A stretch of 64,000 nt of DNA, taken from Macrotis lagotis (taxonomy: Eukaryota > Chordata > Mammalia > Peramelemorphia > Peramelidae). The notes below the pieces were generated by a model. That model saw only the letters and a list, made by a program, of their open reading frames with translations, did no database searches and had not been told where the DNA came from. This document shows, piece by piece, positions 21,175-33,003 of this stretch (position 1 is its first letter; every line of letters begins with the position of its first letter). Made by a program: the position numbers and the translations under genes. The stretch is taken from the NCBI RefSeq assembly GCF_037893015.1, contig NC_133658.1, forward strand, positions 139,543,822-139,607,821. The letters are read 5' to 3'.

Positions 21175-21347
21175 GTGGGGTCTTGAGAGCATTTATTCCG
21201 ACACTCCATTTGATGCTGCTTGCCCAAGTAGGCGTCAACTTGAGCCACAGTCTTCTAAATCCACTGCATCACTCTAGAGGGGAACATCCCAAGTTCCACC
21301 AGAGAGACACCAGGGCCACATGCAAAGTCCTCCAGTTAAGAAATTGG
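21175..21347 (-). other. BRF2: BRF2 3' untranslated region with AATAAA
   Basis: After the TGA, the minus strand reaches AATAAA at 21197-21192, giving a short 3' UTR of roughly 170 nt. The cleavage point is inferred. Confidence 0.55.
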
Positions 21348-22053
21348 TCAGGAAGGGGCAGGGGCACCTGGGGTGGCTTGACTCACAGCCTGTGCTCTCT
21401 GGAAGTCTTTGATTTCTCGAGGTGTTCGCAAATACTGCTCAATCTCACTGTCAGAAATATCCTCATCTCCAGTAATACTACAATCAGCAGGAGGGGGACA
21501 GGGCCGCTTTGGAGGCCTCAGCATGCAGGGAGGGAGCAGAGGCTGTGGGGAACTAGCTGGCCTTTTCTTTTCATGGCTTTTTAAAGTTTCACTCCCTGCC
21601 TCCTCCCCTTCCTCTCGTTTCTGGTCATCTTCCTCCTCTTCAGCTTCATCTCGAAAAGCCTGGCGCAGGAGAATACACCGATGCTGGAGCAAGTCTCCAA
21701 TATGCTTCACTACTGTCTGCTTATCTAAGTTCAATATCCGTAGCCAGGCCAGCTGCCCAGCCATTCGAAGAAGTATGGACAGCAATTCCTGAACTCGGAG
21801 GTATGCTGGATGGGGCAGGTCAACACCTGCCAACTTGCAGAATTGGGACAGGGAGCAGGTTAAGCGCCCTCCGGGCCGCAGGGATCTCCAGGCCAGGTAA
21901 GCAGCAGCTGTTATCACTGGCACAGGGTGCCTTCCTGTCACCAGCCATGACTCACTTGACAGCTCTACCAGCTGCAAGGTCCGGGATACCATCTTTTCTT
22001 TGTCCTCCACAAACTTGCCCGACATAGAGGGGGAGGCCTGGAAAAGTTTGAAG
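21348..22053 (-). CDS. BRF2: BRF2 exon 4: second cyclin repeat and C-terminal region
   Basis: Acceptor TTACAG. It encodes [10 protein letters not shown], the second cyclin repeat, a Glu-rich linker ([18 protein letters not shown]), [12 protein letters not shown] and [19 protein letters not shown]. The linker is the main region differing from human. Confidence 0.96.
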
Positions 22054-24195
22054 CTGTAACAACCAAAAAGAAAGGCCTTCTTCAATACCTAATATAATTT
22101 AGACAGTAGTGAATACTGCCAATCCACATCAATACTAGGTACAAAGTATACCCATAAAAGTGGCATGATAACAAATATAGACAAAACCTTGTCTAGTAGA
22201 CTTTGGTCAAGTTATAAAAAAGGCAAAAGGTGTTAAGATTTAGCTCTAGGAAAAATGCCTCATGTTCCCTTTCTCCCAATCCCTCTTTGCAGCCCCCATA
22301 CCTGCTACAGTAAGTCTTCACTAGGTCTGCCAAGCTCAAGGCAGGAACGTCCAGTCCTAGGACCTTCACTATCTGTAGATATGTGCCAGAGAACAGTTCT
22401 AAGTTGGCATACAACAAGGTGCAGACAGTGCCCATAGTCAGGGGCCAGTTATGTTGTCGGCAGGTGACTAACACACAGCAGCCCACCAACACCTCTTTCT
22501 TTTGAAGTCTGGCAGCATGGAGGCCAGGGTGCTGGAATGCTCTTTGGTAGTATGACACCGCTGTGTCCTCAAAGGTAGGTGGCAACTGCAGAACTCGGCA
22601 GAGATCTCGAACCCGACGAAGCCCTGAAGAAATCCACAGTGCTTTGTTAACACTAGTTCTAAAGGCTGGGTATCAGGAAAGCTTATGCACAGTCTCTACA
22701 AAGTCCAAAAACTCTAAAACCCAGTTATCAATTCATATCACTTTCTTCCCAGACACTAAAGGCTGGGGAAAGGTTTAGTTGGGATCATTTTGAAGGTGGA
22801 AGGAAACAGCTCACTGAGCACATCTCCCTTGCAACTCAGAGGCCAGTAATAAGCTTTTTTTTTCCCCCAGAAGTAAGTCAGATTCAGTTCGGAACTCAAG
22901 AGATCACCTCAAACTCACCCTGAATTGGCCCCAAACCTCCAACACAGCATGGTTAATCAAATACTTTATGAGTTCTCCATGATGGTGAACAAAACTCATT
23001 CTTATTTTTCATTTTTACTCCCTTAATTACTGTGTTTTTCAGATATCCCAAGTGGAACCAACCAAAATGAAACTTTTACCTTAGACCTGATCTGTGGTAA
23101 AGGGTTGGGCCTTACCTCTTTGCTGGCTACGGCTGACCCGTTCATTCTCCCCTGTACTCCTTGAATATGTCACTTCTGTAAGACAAGGATCAACAATAGG
23201 TGATTTAGTTACTCAGGAACAACCCAGACAGGCCAGAGAAAGTTCAATTCAGTTCAATTTAATAAAGATTTATGGCAAGCACCCAATGGAAGGGGTATAA
23301 CCCTAAGCCACCACCTTCCCACCTAAGGATCCCATTAAAAAAAGTATGGAGAAGGTTCCACTCCTGGAGTATATTATTTCTACTAGACACGGTTCTGTAA
23401 TAGGTAGTTTAGTCACTGGTAATTGGCGCCATCCAGAAAGGCCAGGGCAAAGTCAATTCAGTTCATCCTTTTTAAATTTTTTTTTGCAAGGCAATGGGAT
23501 TAAGTGGCTTGCCCAAGGCCACACAGCTGGGTCATCATTAAGTGTCTGAGGCCGGATTTGAACTCAGGCAGTGCTGACTCCAGGGCCTGTGCCAGATTCA
23601 GTTTATCTTAAAAAGTATCTACAGCATGCACTACTTGAAGTCACCAACTTTTCACCTAAATCACCTAATTCTTCACAATTTAACAGTATTCCCTACATGC
23701 ATCTAAGGGCAGGGGTATAAACTTGAAGCCACCACTTCCCCACCTAAAGAACCTATTTTTCAAAAATACTGACAGGGCGGCTAGGTGACTCAGTGGATAG
23801 AGCACCGGCCCTGCAGTCAGGAGGACCCGAGTTCAAATCCGGCCTCAGACACTTAATGATGACCCAGCTGTGTGGCCTTGGGCAAGCCACTTAACTAACC
23901 CCAAACTAACCCCCCCCAAAAATACTGATTAGTCCCCGGATGGAGGAGGTGCGAGAAGCCGGACGCGGACCGGCCTTCCTAGGAAGCGCCCCGGGCTTGT
24001 GAATGGGGAGGAGCGAGGGTCCCGGGCCGAGGCACCTCGGAGCTGGCCCTCGTCGGCGAAGGTGGTGGTGAGCAGGCCCTCGGACACCACGCAGCCGCAG
24101 TCGGCGCACACTAACTGGTTCTGAGCGTAGTGCGAGTCCTCCACGAGGTCCGCGCAGCCGCAGTGCGGGCAGCGGCCCCGGGCGCCCGCCGACAT
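21348..24195 (-). CDS. BRF2: BRF2, RNA polymerase III transcription initiation factor subunit (complete, 415 aa)
   Basis: Minus-strand exons: 24195-24036, 23175-23116, 22623-22302, 22053-21348 (stop TGA at 21350-21348). All junctions are GT-AG and the joined frame gives 415 aa against 419 in human. The N-terminal zinc ribbon has ligands C9, C12, C30 and C33 (CPHC and CADC). Two cyclin-type repeats follow, with [13 protein letters not shown] and [11 protein letters not shown] in the first and [20 protein letters not shown] in the second. An acidic linker leads to the C-terminal segment [13 protein letters not shown]. Role: nuclear TFIIB-related subunit that, with TBP, BDP1 and SNAPc, recruits Pol III to type 3 promoters (U6, 7SK, RNase P/MRP RNA). 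Cys357 in PLLPPCML corresponds to human Cys361, described as a redox sensor. The start is the ATG whose product matches the human N-terminus; an upstream in-frame ATG near 24492 lies in the promoter CpG island. Confidence 0.97.
22302..22623 (-). CDS. BRF2: BRF2 exon 3: first cyclin repeat
   Basis: Acceptor TCTTCAG, donor GTATGG. It reads [20 protein letters not shown] and ends KTYCS in phase 2. Confidence 0.96.
23116..23175 (-). CDS. BRF2: BRF2 exon 2
   Basis: A 60-bp exon, acceptor TTACAG and donor GTAAGG. It encodes [20 protein letters not shown], near-identical to human. A decayed copy of its 5' half lies in intron 1 (see findings). Confidence 0.96.
23150..23760. repeat. Diverged tandem duplication in BRF2 intron 1
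   Basis: Unit 1 spans about 23150-23340 and unit 2 about 23358-23760. Shared landmarks on the plus strand are an ACTCCT block, AATAGGT(G/A)(A/G)TTTAGT(T/C)ACT, AATTCAGTTCA, GGGGTATAA and a run reading roughly AAGCCACCAC-TTCCC-ACCTAA. Unit 2 is longer and interrupted by a SINE (about 23466-23592). Unit 1 overlaps the 5' end and acceptor of exon 2, so unit 2 carries a decayed exon copy. Confidence 0.7.
23466..23592 (-). repeat. Short-type SINE inside duplication unit 2 of BRF2 intron 1
   Basis: The antisense core GGATTTGAACTCAGGCAGTG and a T-run mark it. It is 5'-truncated. Confidence 0.75.
23773..23916 (+). repeat. Short-type SINE in BRF2 intron 1
   Basis: The target duplication CAAAAATACTGA is at 23761-23772 and 23917-23928. 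The tail is C/A-rich rather than pure A. Confidence 0.8.
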
Positions 24196-24450
24196 CACGG
24201 GTGCAGCCCGTGCCTCGCGCCGCGGGAGCCGGGCCGAGCTCTGGGCGTCGGCGTTAAGCCTCCTCGCGCCGCCTCCGCCGCCTTCCGGGCTTCCGCAATC
24301 GGCTGGGGGACGCTTTTGGGTGTCGCATCTTCCTGCTCCCGATCGTGGCCGCGCCTCCTGCCCCGCCCGGCCCGGCGCGTACGTCACATCCGCCCCGCGC
24401 GTCACTTCCGCCCCGCAGGCCGGGCCTCCCGCTCCCCCCCCCCCGACGGA
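23930..24450 (-). promoter_or_regulatory. BRF2: BRF2 CpG-island promoter
   Basis: GC- and CpG-rich sequence surrounds the BRF2 start codon. It contains a CRE-like TACGTCA at 24380-24386 and a GCGTCACTTCCG element at 24399-24410, an ETS core (GGAAGT on the minus strand) next to a CRE half-site. No TATA box is obvious. The transcription start is probably 100-250 bp upstream of the ATG. Confidence 0.65.
24036..24195 (-). CDS. BRF2: BRF2 exon 1: zinc ribbon
   Basis: ATG at 24195-24193; encodes [19 protein letters not shown] and [17 protein letters not shown]; donor GTGCCT follows base 24036. It leaves in phase 1. Confidence 0.95.
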
Positions 24451-24499
24451 ACCGCGAGCTCGAAGGGTTTTCCCGTATTCTCCTATTTCCATAAAATTT

Positions 24500-25953
24500 A
24501 GGAAAGGCCTTGTGTATACCTACAAACGCTCGAATGCTCCCAAACCCCTCATTTCAGTGATACGCGGGCTGGCACTGAAGGGGTGACAAACAAGAACAGC
24601 TTCTTTTTGTGAAACAAAATGTTGATTTTGAACTGGGGTTGGGCATCCTACTGAAATTCCTGGGGCAAAGTTAGTTTGAGAAATTGCAACTTTGGCAACT
24701 AACCGCCCATGGTAACGTTCACAAAAAGGATAACGATTACGGATTATTTTATAGAGAGTTTTTAAACTTACAAAGTTATAACCGACATGGATAGAGCGCT
24801 TGATGTTTAGAAATCATTTTGCATGCGAAATCGGACCTCATTGGATGGACACAATCCTCTGAGACAGGCACTACAGTTACTTTTATCACCATTTTGCAAA
24901 TGAGAGAAGTTAGATTAAGTGACTTGCCAATAGAGACACTGGAAGCAAGTGTTGGAGGATGGATTTGAATCCAGGGTCACCTTGACTCCAAGTCCATTAG
25001 AGTGTAAGCTCTTTGAGGGCAGCAGATTTGTGTGTGTGTGCTTAGTTTCTGCTACAAGTAGAAGCTTTAGAAGTGTTATATTAACTATTGACTAAATATA
25101 TAATATTGATGCTTTTAATCAAAAGTCAACAAAAGAGAGAAGATATCAGAGTGGAGAGGGTCCAGGAATGGGTGTCAGAAAGAACTTGGCCAGTCTCTTA
25201 ACTTTTGGGGGCTTGAATTTTCACATCTGTAAAATGAGAGGACTGGGTTTATTGGTCTCCAAGGGTCCCTTCCCCTTCTAAATCTATGAACCTGTAATCT
25301 GTAAGAGGGAAGAGGGATTATTTGTTGGTACCGTTTTAAACCAATGGAATAACAAATCCCACATAAAGTCAACAAATTAGATGCTTTTCTGGGAAATGAA
25401 ATGAGAATGACTTGAAGGAGGAGGTCAAAAATATCATCAGAGGGCAAAGATAGATTACAATGGATGAAATAACCACAATAGATACAGCTATCTATTGAAT
25501 ACCACTGGATACTGAAAGTCCTTTCTTACTCTGTAATTACATGAATCAGGATAGACTTGGTAGCTTTATCAAAGCAAAGATCCTGAGCTGTGGTCTACCC
25601 TTCTTGACAAGAAATTTGAAATCAGGTTTCCCAGTGAGGATATTGAATAAATGAAAAGATATTTATTAATCATTTACTATGAGAAACGCACAGTACTTAG
25701 CTCTAGGAATACAAAGATAAAATTAGGAACAGTCCCTTCTCTCAAGGAGTCCACAGTTTCACAGGGGAGGCAATAAATATAAGTCCTAGTTGCAAGTCAA
25801 ATGGAAAAGATTAGTCATTGGGGGCAAGAACAAAGCATATGGTAATGCATCTTTTTTTAATGTCATTTCCCTTGAAAAAATTAAAAGTTTTTGATGTTGA
25901 ATCATTTGACATTGCCAAGGGCTGTGTTGCTAAGAACTATCTTTTCTGGGTCT

Positions 25954-26007
<54 letters not shown>

Positions 26008-26934
26008 TTTGTAGCAGCAGCATCAGTAGTAGTAGTAAAAGTAGTATGTGATGGTTTAGTGAAAGTAATTGCCAGGTTGAATTTCCAAAGTAATTTCCCA
26101 GAGTAATGGCTTCAGGGGTTGGGATGGAAACAGAACCCTAGAGATACTGCCATTCCCAGGCTTGTTGGGCTTTCCTCATTTGTGTTCACTGATTGCTTCT
26201 AATAGTATTGAGGAAGGTGGACCCATTATGCATAGTGATTACAACTTTCACTGATGGTTATGGGAGCTGGGTTGTTAGTGGGATTGACCAGTATTTGTCA
26301 CTGTGGGTCCTGCCCAGTAACCAAAGAATCAAACAGGAGTTGACTGGGGTTTTAGATAGCTCCTGGCAACTAGAGTACCTTATTTTAAGGAGATAGGTGG
26401 ATCACTGCTGAAGTAAGGTTTTACATTCCTACCTAAGAAGGATCAGTGCTGGTGACTCTGAGACAAACCAAGGACAAAAGGAAAGGGGGGGGGTGTCCTA
26501 ACATTTAGAAAACAAGTGAGCTTCAAAAGAGTGTGGGATAAACTCAATGGAACTAATTTGCCACCTTGCATCATTAGGTATCATCCTGTAAATTTTAATC
26601 CCACCTATACAAACTTCACTACACAGTGAAAACTATGCTAAAACAATGCTGAAACTATGAATTCAAGAGAATTTCCATGTTCTTTTTACCAAGAATATAT
26701 TTGTCCTACCTGTATTTCAAGACCCAGTCCAAATTTCCAGACCTGCCCCTACACTACTTTTACCATTCTTGTGCCTTTATCTTTGTTCATTTCAATACTA
26801 TGTGTAATGTTAGTCAAGTAGAATTTATTGAGAACCTACTTTTCATCAGGTTCTATGTTAAGTACTGGGGACAAAGAGAAACTTGAAGCATGCAAAATAT
26901 CTTCCCTTAAATAACATTAAATTTATTGTTTATC
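24500..26934. other. Intergenic, BRF2 upstream side, no gene seen
   Basis: Contains a MIR-like relic (about 24880-24990), a GTA trinucleotide repeat (25955-26007) and otherwise unassigned sequence. No splice-linked coding signal was found. Confidence 0.5.
25955..26007. repeat. GTA/TAG trinucleotide repeat
   Basis: About 53 bp of pure GTA units, followed by imperfect GCA/GTA units to about 26037. Confidence 0.85.
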
Positions 26935-27112
26935 CTTCTCTCTCAAAGAAGACTGTATCATTAAGGTGGTGATGCTGTGACATGTAAGTGAATTGGATTT
27001 TAGTGAAGGGGTACTGTGTGAGGTCACCAGTCTCACTTTCTCCTCTAGAGTCATCTGGATCAAGTGGCCAGATATGGAGCAATAAGACCAGAGATGGCCC
27101 AGGCTGCAACAT
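26935..27112 (-). repeat. SINE with RTE-like tail, 5'-truncated
   Basis: Antisense tail TCTCAAAGAAGACTGTATCA, then GTCACCAGTCTCACTTTCTC and the Mar1-like middle. Confidence 0.55.
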
Positions 27113-27941
27113 TAGATATATATATGTTGTGTGTGAATGGACAGAAAATATGTATTTATATGTGTATGTGTATATGGTACTGGGGGGAAGTCAGATTACA
27201 TAGATAAGTATACAATACAAGCTAGAGGGAATGATGAGGGCAAAATGATTTTAGAACAATTTGAGAAAGTAGGGAATATTTTTCAAGTTTTATTGATTTT
27301 TTAAAAATCACTATGATCATTTCCTGATTATTCCTGCCATCTTCTCATCCCCAAACCCCATTAAACCCTTGTAACAAGAAAAATAATGAAGCAAAACCTA
27401 CCTACAAAGGAGCTACATCTTGCAGCTTTGCAGCAATCTGCAACCATCTCTCTGGCAAAGAAGGAAATGTGTTTAATAATCTTCCATCCTAGCTTAAGAT
27501 GGAGCAATGCAATTAATAAGAGTTTAACTACCATTGAGGGTAGTTATCATTTATGTTATTATAGTTCTATCTTTTACTAGAAGCCTTTTCTGATCACCCT
27601 TAATGGTAGTACCTTCACTCTGTTGATTATCTCCAGTTTATAGATATTATTGACTAGTCATTGTGATCATTGTTCTTCAGTTTGTAATTTCTTCATTTTT
27701 TTTTATCATTTCCCCACTACTGCAACAGTAAGGATAATCTCATCCTGGAAATTGATTCTTCTTAGATAACCCAATCCTCTTCAACACTCTCAGTTCCTCT
27801 CCCCTCTGATTGGGACTCTGGAGGAAGGAACAATGAATTCCTTCCAAAGTCTTCCTTTATATTGCATATCTTTTATATTATAAATGTATTATCTTTCCCT
27901 ATTATAAAAAGCCCCTACAGGATAGGGACTACTGTATTTTT

Positions 27942-28083
27942 TTTTTTTTATGTTTTTACAAGGCAAATGGGGTTAAGTGGCTTGCCCAAGGCCTAGGTAA
28001 TTTCCCTAGGTAATTATTAAGTGTCTGAGACTGGATTTGAACCCAGGGCTGGTGCTTTATTTACTGTGCCACCTAGCCGCCCC
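27942..28083 (-). repeat. Short-type SINE, antisense
   Basis: ACTGTATTTTT flanks it at about 27931-27941 and 28085-28095. The body reads GGGGTTAAGTGGCTTGCCCA on the plus strand. Confidence 0.75.
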
Positions 28084-28229
28084 CACTGTATTTTTCTTAC
28101 TTGTATCTTCAGCATTTCATAGGCACTTAATAAAAGTTTATTGACTATTGACCATCAGTTCAAATAGGTTTTCCCATGTTTCTCAAAATTTCTCATATTA
28201 ACTATTTCTTATGGCATATAATTTCATTT

Positions 28230-28231
<2 letters not shown>

Positions 28232-28262
<31 letters not shown>
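28232..28262. repeat. CA microsatellite
   Basis: About 30 bp of CA in intergenic sequence. Confidence 0.85.
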
Positions 28263-28269
<7 letters not shown>

Positions 28270-29311
28270 CATGTCATAAATTGTTCAACTCTCAATCAAT
28301 GGCATCCAACTTCTTTACATCTTTTTGTTCAAATGAAATCCTACTATGAGTGTTTTGGCATGTTTTCTGTCATTGGCTTAAATGGGATATATGACCAAGA
28401 GTGGAGTCATTCAGCCAGACGGTATGAATTCCTAAAACCAAACCCATCCCCACACACACATACATAAAGCCCTCCTTTGTAACAAAAAGAAACCAGCAAA
28501 ACAAATAATTCTTCAGTTTTTCCAAAGCAGTTGGACCTTCATATTCTCCACCAATGTGTTAGCATGCCTGTCTTTTCATTGGCCTTCTGACATTGACCAT
28601 TTTGATCATTTTAGATAGGACCATAAATTTAAGGATATAAGGTCCTTAGAGATCAACTAATCCAACCTTCACATTTTACAGATGAGGAAACCAGGACACA
28701 AAGATTAATTGAGTTGATCACAGCTATTGCTCAGCAAAGCCAGGATTCAAACCCAAGTGCTCTGACCCTAAAAGAACATTTCTTGAGTATAAGGTAAAAT
28801 AATTGTTTTAATTTGCATTTCTCATTATTTGTAGTCATTTTTTCCTATTCAGATGTTGATCACTTATACTTACTCTTTTGTAAACTGTTTATTAGTATCT
28901 ATGAGATTACAGATTTGGACTTTTGTCAGAAATGTGGAAGTGAACATGTCCACTACAGAGATGATGATAACAGTAATAATAAATGTTAACACATTTGACA
29001 TTCACAACCTGAAATAGGTGCTTTTATTATCCTCACTTTACAGATGAGGAAACTGAGGCTGAAAGAGCTGTTGCCAGAGAAGTATGCTCTAAAACCTTGC
29101 TAGAGAATGATACAGAGAACTCCCGATTGATCTGCAGTGACTGTGGGTCTGCTTCAAAGATGATCAGCAATTGAGTGTCAGGGGGTTCTTGTTGAAGGAA
29201 ACTACCTTCATATTCCTCTACCATTGTAACCTAAAAGAGTATGTACACTCTTTTTATATTCTTTTGCCTTGGGATTCTTTTTCAATGATTTCCATCCCTT
29301 AATTTCCATGA

Positions 29312-29640
29312 AGACAGTACAGTGGATAGATGATGATTCATTTTCAAAAAAGATAGTGATAGTCAGGAGAACCTGAATTCAGATTTGACCTCTGACACTT
29401 GACATTTACTAGCTTCATGACCTTTGGCAAGTCACTTAACCCTGACTGCCTCACATCCAGGGCCATCTCCAGGCTTCCTGATCCATATCTGGCCATTGGA
29501 CCTAGATAAATGACTCCAGAGGAGAAATGCTGGTGACTTAGCACAGCACCCCCTCACTCAAATCTAATTCACATGCTTGACATGGTATCACGTCCATGAG
29601 GTCATGATCTTCCTCAAGAACAAAGAATAAATGTCATCAC
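29312..29640 (+). repeat. SINE with RTE-like tail
   Basis: Contains CCATCTCCAGGCTTCCTGAT and ends near GATCTTCCTCAAGAACAAAG, a diverged form of the shared tail. Confidence 0.6.
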
Positions 29641-29997
29641 CATGACCATCATGAAACCAGGGGAAGATTCCCCTTCTTTCAGAAACAGCAATGACAACTT
29701 GTAGCAAGGGCATGTACTTGTTAAATGGAATTACTGTCAACTCTTTTTGCTCAAATATTTTTCTGTTACAAGGGTGGGTTCAAGAGCTTGGAACCAGACC
29801 TAAAACAATAAAAATAAAGGCATCAACACAACTTGGATGGATAGATGGCCTTCTACTCTTTGTTTCATTTGAATTTTAATATATTTTATCTCCTACTCAA
29901 CTTAATGTAAGTTCCTTGAAGGCAAGGATGGTTGTTAATTTTTGCCTTGAATTTTCAGTGTGTATACAATAGGAACTTAATAAGTGCTTGTTGAATT

Positions 29998-30200
29998 ATC
30001 TTATTATGTAATCTTGCTATCTCTTATATTTTGTTTTTTCCTTAAGGATTTGATTTCTCTCTCAACACATTCCATTTTGATAATATATAGCATGGGAACA
30101 ATGTAAAGACTATCAGACTACCTTCTGAATGGAGAGGGGAAAGGGAAGGGAGGGTGGGGGAAAAACTGTAAAATTCAAAAATAAATTTTAAAAAATATGC
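29998..30200 (+). mobile_element. L1 3'-tail fragment
   Basis: ACTATCAGACTACCTTCTG followed by a G-rich run and AACTGTAAAATTCAAAAATA matches the 3' end of the L1 at 45.2 kb. Confidence 0.6.
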
Positions 30201-30400
30201 AAAAAAAAGGTGTTTGTTGAAATACTTAATTCATTCCTCCAAATAGCACTTTGCACCATTTGGTATTTGTGTGTAATATTAATACTGTAAGCTGTATGAA
30301 AACAGGCATGTATGTTATTGATCTGTATCTCTTCCAGAGCAGAACACAGTGTTCTGCGTAGAATACAGGCTTAATGTTTATTAAATTATAAGAAAGGTTA

Positions 30401-33003
30401 CAGGAGAGATAGGTAGAGCCAAGATGGTGGAGTAAAAGCAGGGACTCCCACAAGCTCTCCCCCAGACTACTACAAATACCTTTTAATAATGACTCTAACC
30501 AAATTCTAGAATGGCAGATCCCACAAAAAAGACTGAGTGAAACAACTTTCCAGCCCAAGACAACTTGGAAGATCTGAGGGAAGGATCTGTTGCACCAGGG
30601 TTAGAAAGGACCAGTAGTGCAGTCCGTGTCTCTGGATTAAACCGGCCCCAGTCATCCTGGAATAGACAGCAAGGTGCCTGGGTCAGTGGCAGTGGTGGTG
30701 GTGGTTTCTAGATCTCTCAGTGCAGGGATTGGCAAGGAAAATTTGAAAGGTCAGCAGGAAAACTGACTGCTGCACCAAGGTTAAGAGTGGAACCCAGTCC
30801 CACACAGGTCTCAACAGATGTGGCCCCTGTAGACCAGGAACAGAACTCAGAAGCACCCCCTGACATGCACACAGTTGTTTCCAGCTGCTTCCATAGCTGG
30901 TAAGGAGGTCAGAGGAGACTGCAGAGGTCTCTTTGCTATCCCTGAGGCAGGACTCTGTTGCTTCACCCATACTCAGATCCAGGTCAAAGTCTGGGTCCTC
31001 AGTCCCAGTAAGTACAACAAAGTTTACTGTCACAGGGAGCAAGAGTTCTCACAGCTCTAGGGCAAAGGGGAGAGCTTGTGGTCACCCACAGACCAGAGCA
31101 AGGCCAGCAGAGTAGTCAGAGCCTCTCAAAAGACCTTGAAGAAATTGAAAACTTGCAGGTCCCTGGGAGGTATCTTTGAAAATATCTGCAAAACCCTCAA
31201 AAACTTGGGACAGTTTGTCCTCCACCCTGGAAGCTGAACTCTACCTTAATAAAGAGGTAAAATCAAATCAGAAGCTGGGTAAATGAGCAAGCTACAGAAG
31301 AAAAAAAAATCCTACTACAGAGAGTTACTATGGTCATATGGAAGACCAAAATATAGATAATAAAGTCAAAGCTTCTGCATCCACAGCCTCCAAAAAAAAT
31401 ATGAATTTGTCTCAGGCCATGGAAGAACTCAAAAAAGACTGAAATGATAGTAAAAGAAGTAGAGGAAAAATTGGGAAGAGAGCAATGTAGGAGACTCATG
31501 AAAACTGAGTCAGCAACTTGGTGAAGGAGATATAAAGAAATTATGAAGAAAATAACATCTTAAAAACCAAACTGGGCCAAATGGAAAAAGTAGTCCAGAA
31601 AGCTAAAGAGAAGAATTCCATAAAAAAGTAGAATTGGTCAAATAGAAAAGATACAAAAACTTACTGAAGAAAATTATTCCTTAAGATACAGAATAGAGCA
31701 AAGGGAAGCTGATGACTGTGACAAAGCAAGAAACAAAAAAAAAATCAAAAGAATGAAAAACTAGAAGAAAATATGAAATATCTCATCAGAAAATCAACTG
31801 ACCTGGAAAACAGATCCAGGAAACTGGACTACTTGAATGCTAGGACCAATGTTTCAAGAAATTATGAAGGAAAGCTGCCCTTAAAGTCTGAGATTTCTTC
31901 TAACCCTCTAAGCAGAAGGTTAAATAGAAATTGAAAGAATCTACTGATCACCTCCTGAAAGAGATCCCAAAATGAAAACTGCCAAATTTCAGAACTCCCA
32001 AGTCAAGAAGAAAACATTGTGCTAAAAATAACCAGTTCAAATATTGTGGAGCCACAGTCAGGATAACACAAGATTTAGCAGCTTCTACATTAAGGGATCA
32101 TAGGATTTGGCATATGCTATTTGGAAGGCAAAAGATCTTGGATTACAACCAAGAATCAACTACCCGGGAAAACTGAACATACTCTTTCAAGAGAAAAGAT
32201 GGACATTCCAAGAAGTAGGGGACTTTCAGACTTTCCTGATGAAACAACCGGAGCTGAACAGAAAATTTGATCTTCAAATATAAGACTCAAGTGAAGTATA
32301 AAAAAGGTAAACAGGAAAGGCCCAACCATGACTGAGATGAAATGTTTTGGAAAACTTTGAACAGGATCCTCTCAATTAAAAACTTACATGAATTGATGCA
32401 ATGGGAAATGTACTTTATATAAAGTAACAGCAGTATTGTAATAAGATGATCATCTGTGAATGACTTACTTTTTCCTCAGCAATGCTGTGACCCAAGAGAA
32501 CTCTGAAGGACTGATAAAGAATATTATCCATCACAAAGATAAGGGCTGATGACATTTGAATACAGACTGAAGGATACTTTTTTTTCTACTTTATTTTTCT
32601 TGAAGTTTCTTTCATGGGGGGGAGTTAAGTTTATTTTTACAGCATGTTTTTCATGCCTATACATTTTTTTTTTAGCCTTTTCAAGGCAATGGGGTTAAGT
32701 GGCTTGCCCAAGGCCACACAGCTAGGTAATTATTAAGTGTCTGAGGTCGCATTTGAACCCAGGTACTCCTGACTCCAAGACTGGTACTCTATTCACTGCA
32801 CCACCTAGCTGCCCCATGCCTATACATTTTTTAATCTTTCTGATGTAACTTACTTTCTCAATGAGGGGGAGTGTGGTGGGAAGAAGGAAGAGAATTTGGA
32901 ATTGAAGATTCTGGAAGTGAATGTTGAATCTTGTTTTTGCATGTAATGGGGGGGCGATAGGGGCGAGTGGGGGGAGGGAAGATAAAATAAAATAAAGATT
33001 AAA
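30401..33003 (+). mobile_element. L1-like element without ORF2 (HAL1-like), degenerate
   Basis: It begins with an L1 5'-UTR-like phrase (GCCAAGATGGTGGAGTAAAA), continues through Lys/Glu-rich ORF1-like coding text broken by many stops, and goes straight to a G-rich, A-rich L1-type 3' end (AATAAAATAAAG). AAGAAAGGTTA flanks both ends (30390-30400 and 33004-33014), so the copy inserted as a unit. A SINE sits inside it (about 32669-32815). The absence of ORF2 is the mark of half-L1 elements known in marsupials. Confidence 0.7.
32669..32815 (-). repeat. Short-type SINE nested in the ORF2-less L1-like element
   Basis: The target duplication ATGCCTATACATTTTT is at 32653-32668 and 32816-32831, so it is younger than its host. 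Confidence 0.85.

Larger units (their letters stand above)
28263..30389. other. Intergenic, repeat fragments, no gene seen
   Basis: Includes L1-like antisense text (about 28320-28620), a MIR-like relic (about 28660-28770), a SINE with an RTE-like tail (about 29312-29640) and an L1 3'-tail fragment (about 29998-30200). Confidence 0.45.

Noticed and set aside
24196..24492. Upstream in-frame extension of BRF2
   Set aside because: The added sequence is promoter CpG-island DNA. The ATG at 24195 gives the conserved BRF2 N-terminus.
25955..26037. CRISPR-like array of short repeats
   Set aside because: It is a simple trinucleotide microsatellite without spacers, in a vertebrate genome.
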